64,000 nt of DNA from Vitis vinifera (Eukaryota > Streptophyta > Magnoliopsida > Vitales > Vitaceae), in assembly GCF_030704535.1 (NCBI RefSeq), contig NC_081811.1, forward strand, positions 1,127,501 through 1,191,500, given 5' to 3'. The first letter of the stretch is position 1. Each line of letters begins with the position of its first letter. Under the pieces are notes generated by a model that made no database searches, had not been told where the DNA came from, and worked only from the letters and a program-made list of their open reading frames with translations. Positions 63,768 to 64,000 of the stretch are shown here, in pieces. Made by a program: the position numbers and the translations under genes.

Positions 63768-64000
63768 GGGAGAATTGTGTTTTACCTCGGGGTGGATAAT
63801 TGAGTTAAAGTCCTTCTATTACTCATAATTGATTACAAGGATTTCTAGATACACTATTTAAATTAAATAAAAAACACTATTTTATTTTCTTTTATAAAAT
63901 AAAAAGTTCAATTTTTTTTTAAAGAAAAAATTATTTCTTTCTTATTTTAATAACTTTTTGAACATGACTTTTAGTAATAAGTTGTATAAAATGTTACAAA
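63768..64000. other. Sequence beyond the unit 3 break
   Basis: From GGGAGAATTGTGTTTTACC onward nothing matches units 1 or 2. It is AT-rich and shows no gene or recognisable element within the window. Confidence 0.6.

Overview
This is a AT-rich, intron-bearing eukaryotic sequence with plant-specific gene families (chlorophyllase, and ankyrin-repeat proteins ending in a PGG domain) and plant-type transposons. A woody eudicot fits best. Grapevine (Vitis) is my guess from memory of this family layout; nothing in the window proves the species.

The window is a tandem array of one large module, all genes on the minus strand. Unit 1 is about 1-27463, unit 2 about 27464-53857, and unit 3 starts at 53858 and can be followed to 63767. 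A module holds an ankyrin-PGG gene (ANK1, crossing the unit boundary as drawn here), chlorophyllase A (CLH-A, two exons, short intron), chlorophyllase B (CLH-B, two exons, long intron) and a second ankyrin-PGG gene (ANK2). Unit 1 also has a 3'-truncated ankyrin gene (ANK3). Complete ANK1 genes lie at 25467-30457 and 51861-56787, and the 5' part of a third is at 1-2929. CLH-A is present three times (5095-6140, 32453-33497, 58807-59852). CLH-B is present twice (11573-13455, 37634-39519), and the third unit leaves the alignment just before it. ANK2 has decayed in both units: unit 1 (20360-24428) carries a one-base frameshift, and unit 2 (48334-50822) has several lesions and has lost its 3' half at a junction with a Ty1/copia fossil.

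The units differ by insertions that one copy has and another lacks. Unit 1 has a 1265-bp non-autonomous hAT element with an exact 8-bp target duplication, and a stretch beginning like an LTR and holding a 1.8-kb TAA-rich array. Unit 2 has a 4.9-kb element with LTR-like ends whose interior resembles two unrelated host genes (a DUF668/PSI1-type gene and a Pumilio RNA-binding gene), plus nested copia fossils. Unit 3 has a small MITE. Sequence similarity between units is patchy, which suggests exchange or gene conversion after duplication.

Chlorophyllases hydrolyse chlorophyll to chlorophyllide and phytol. ANK-PGG proteins of the ACD6/ITN1 type are membrane proteins linked to defence and stress signalling. 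I see no evidence that the two families act in one pathway; tandem duplication explains why they sit together. No RNA genes or CRISPR arrays were seen.
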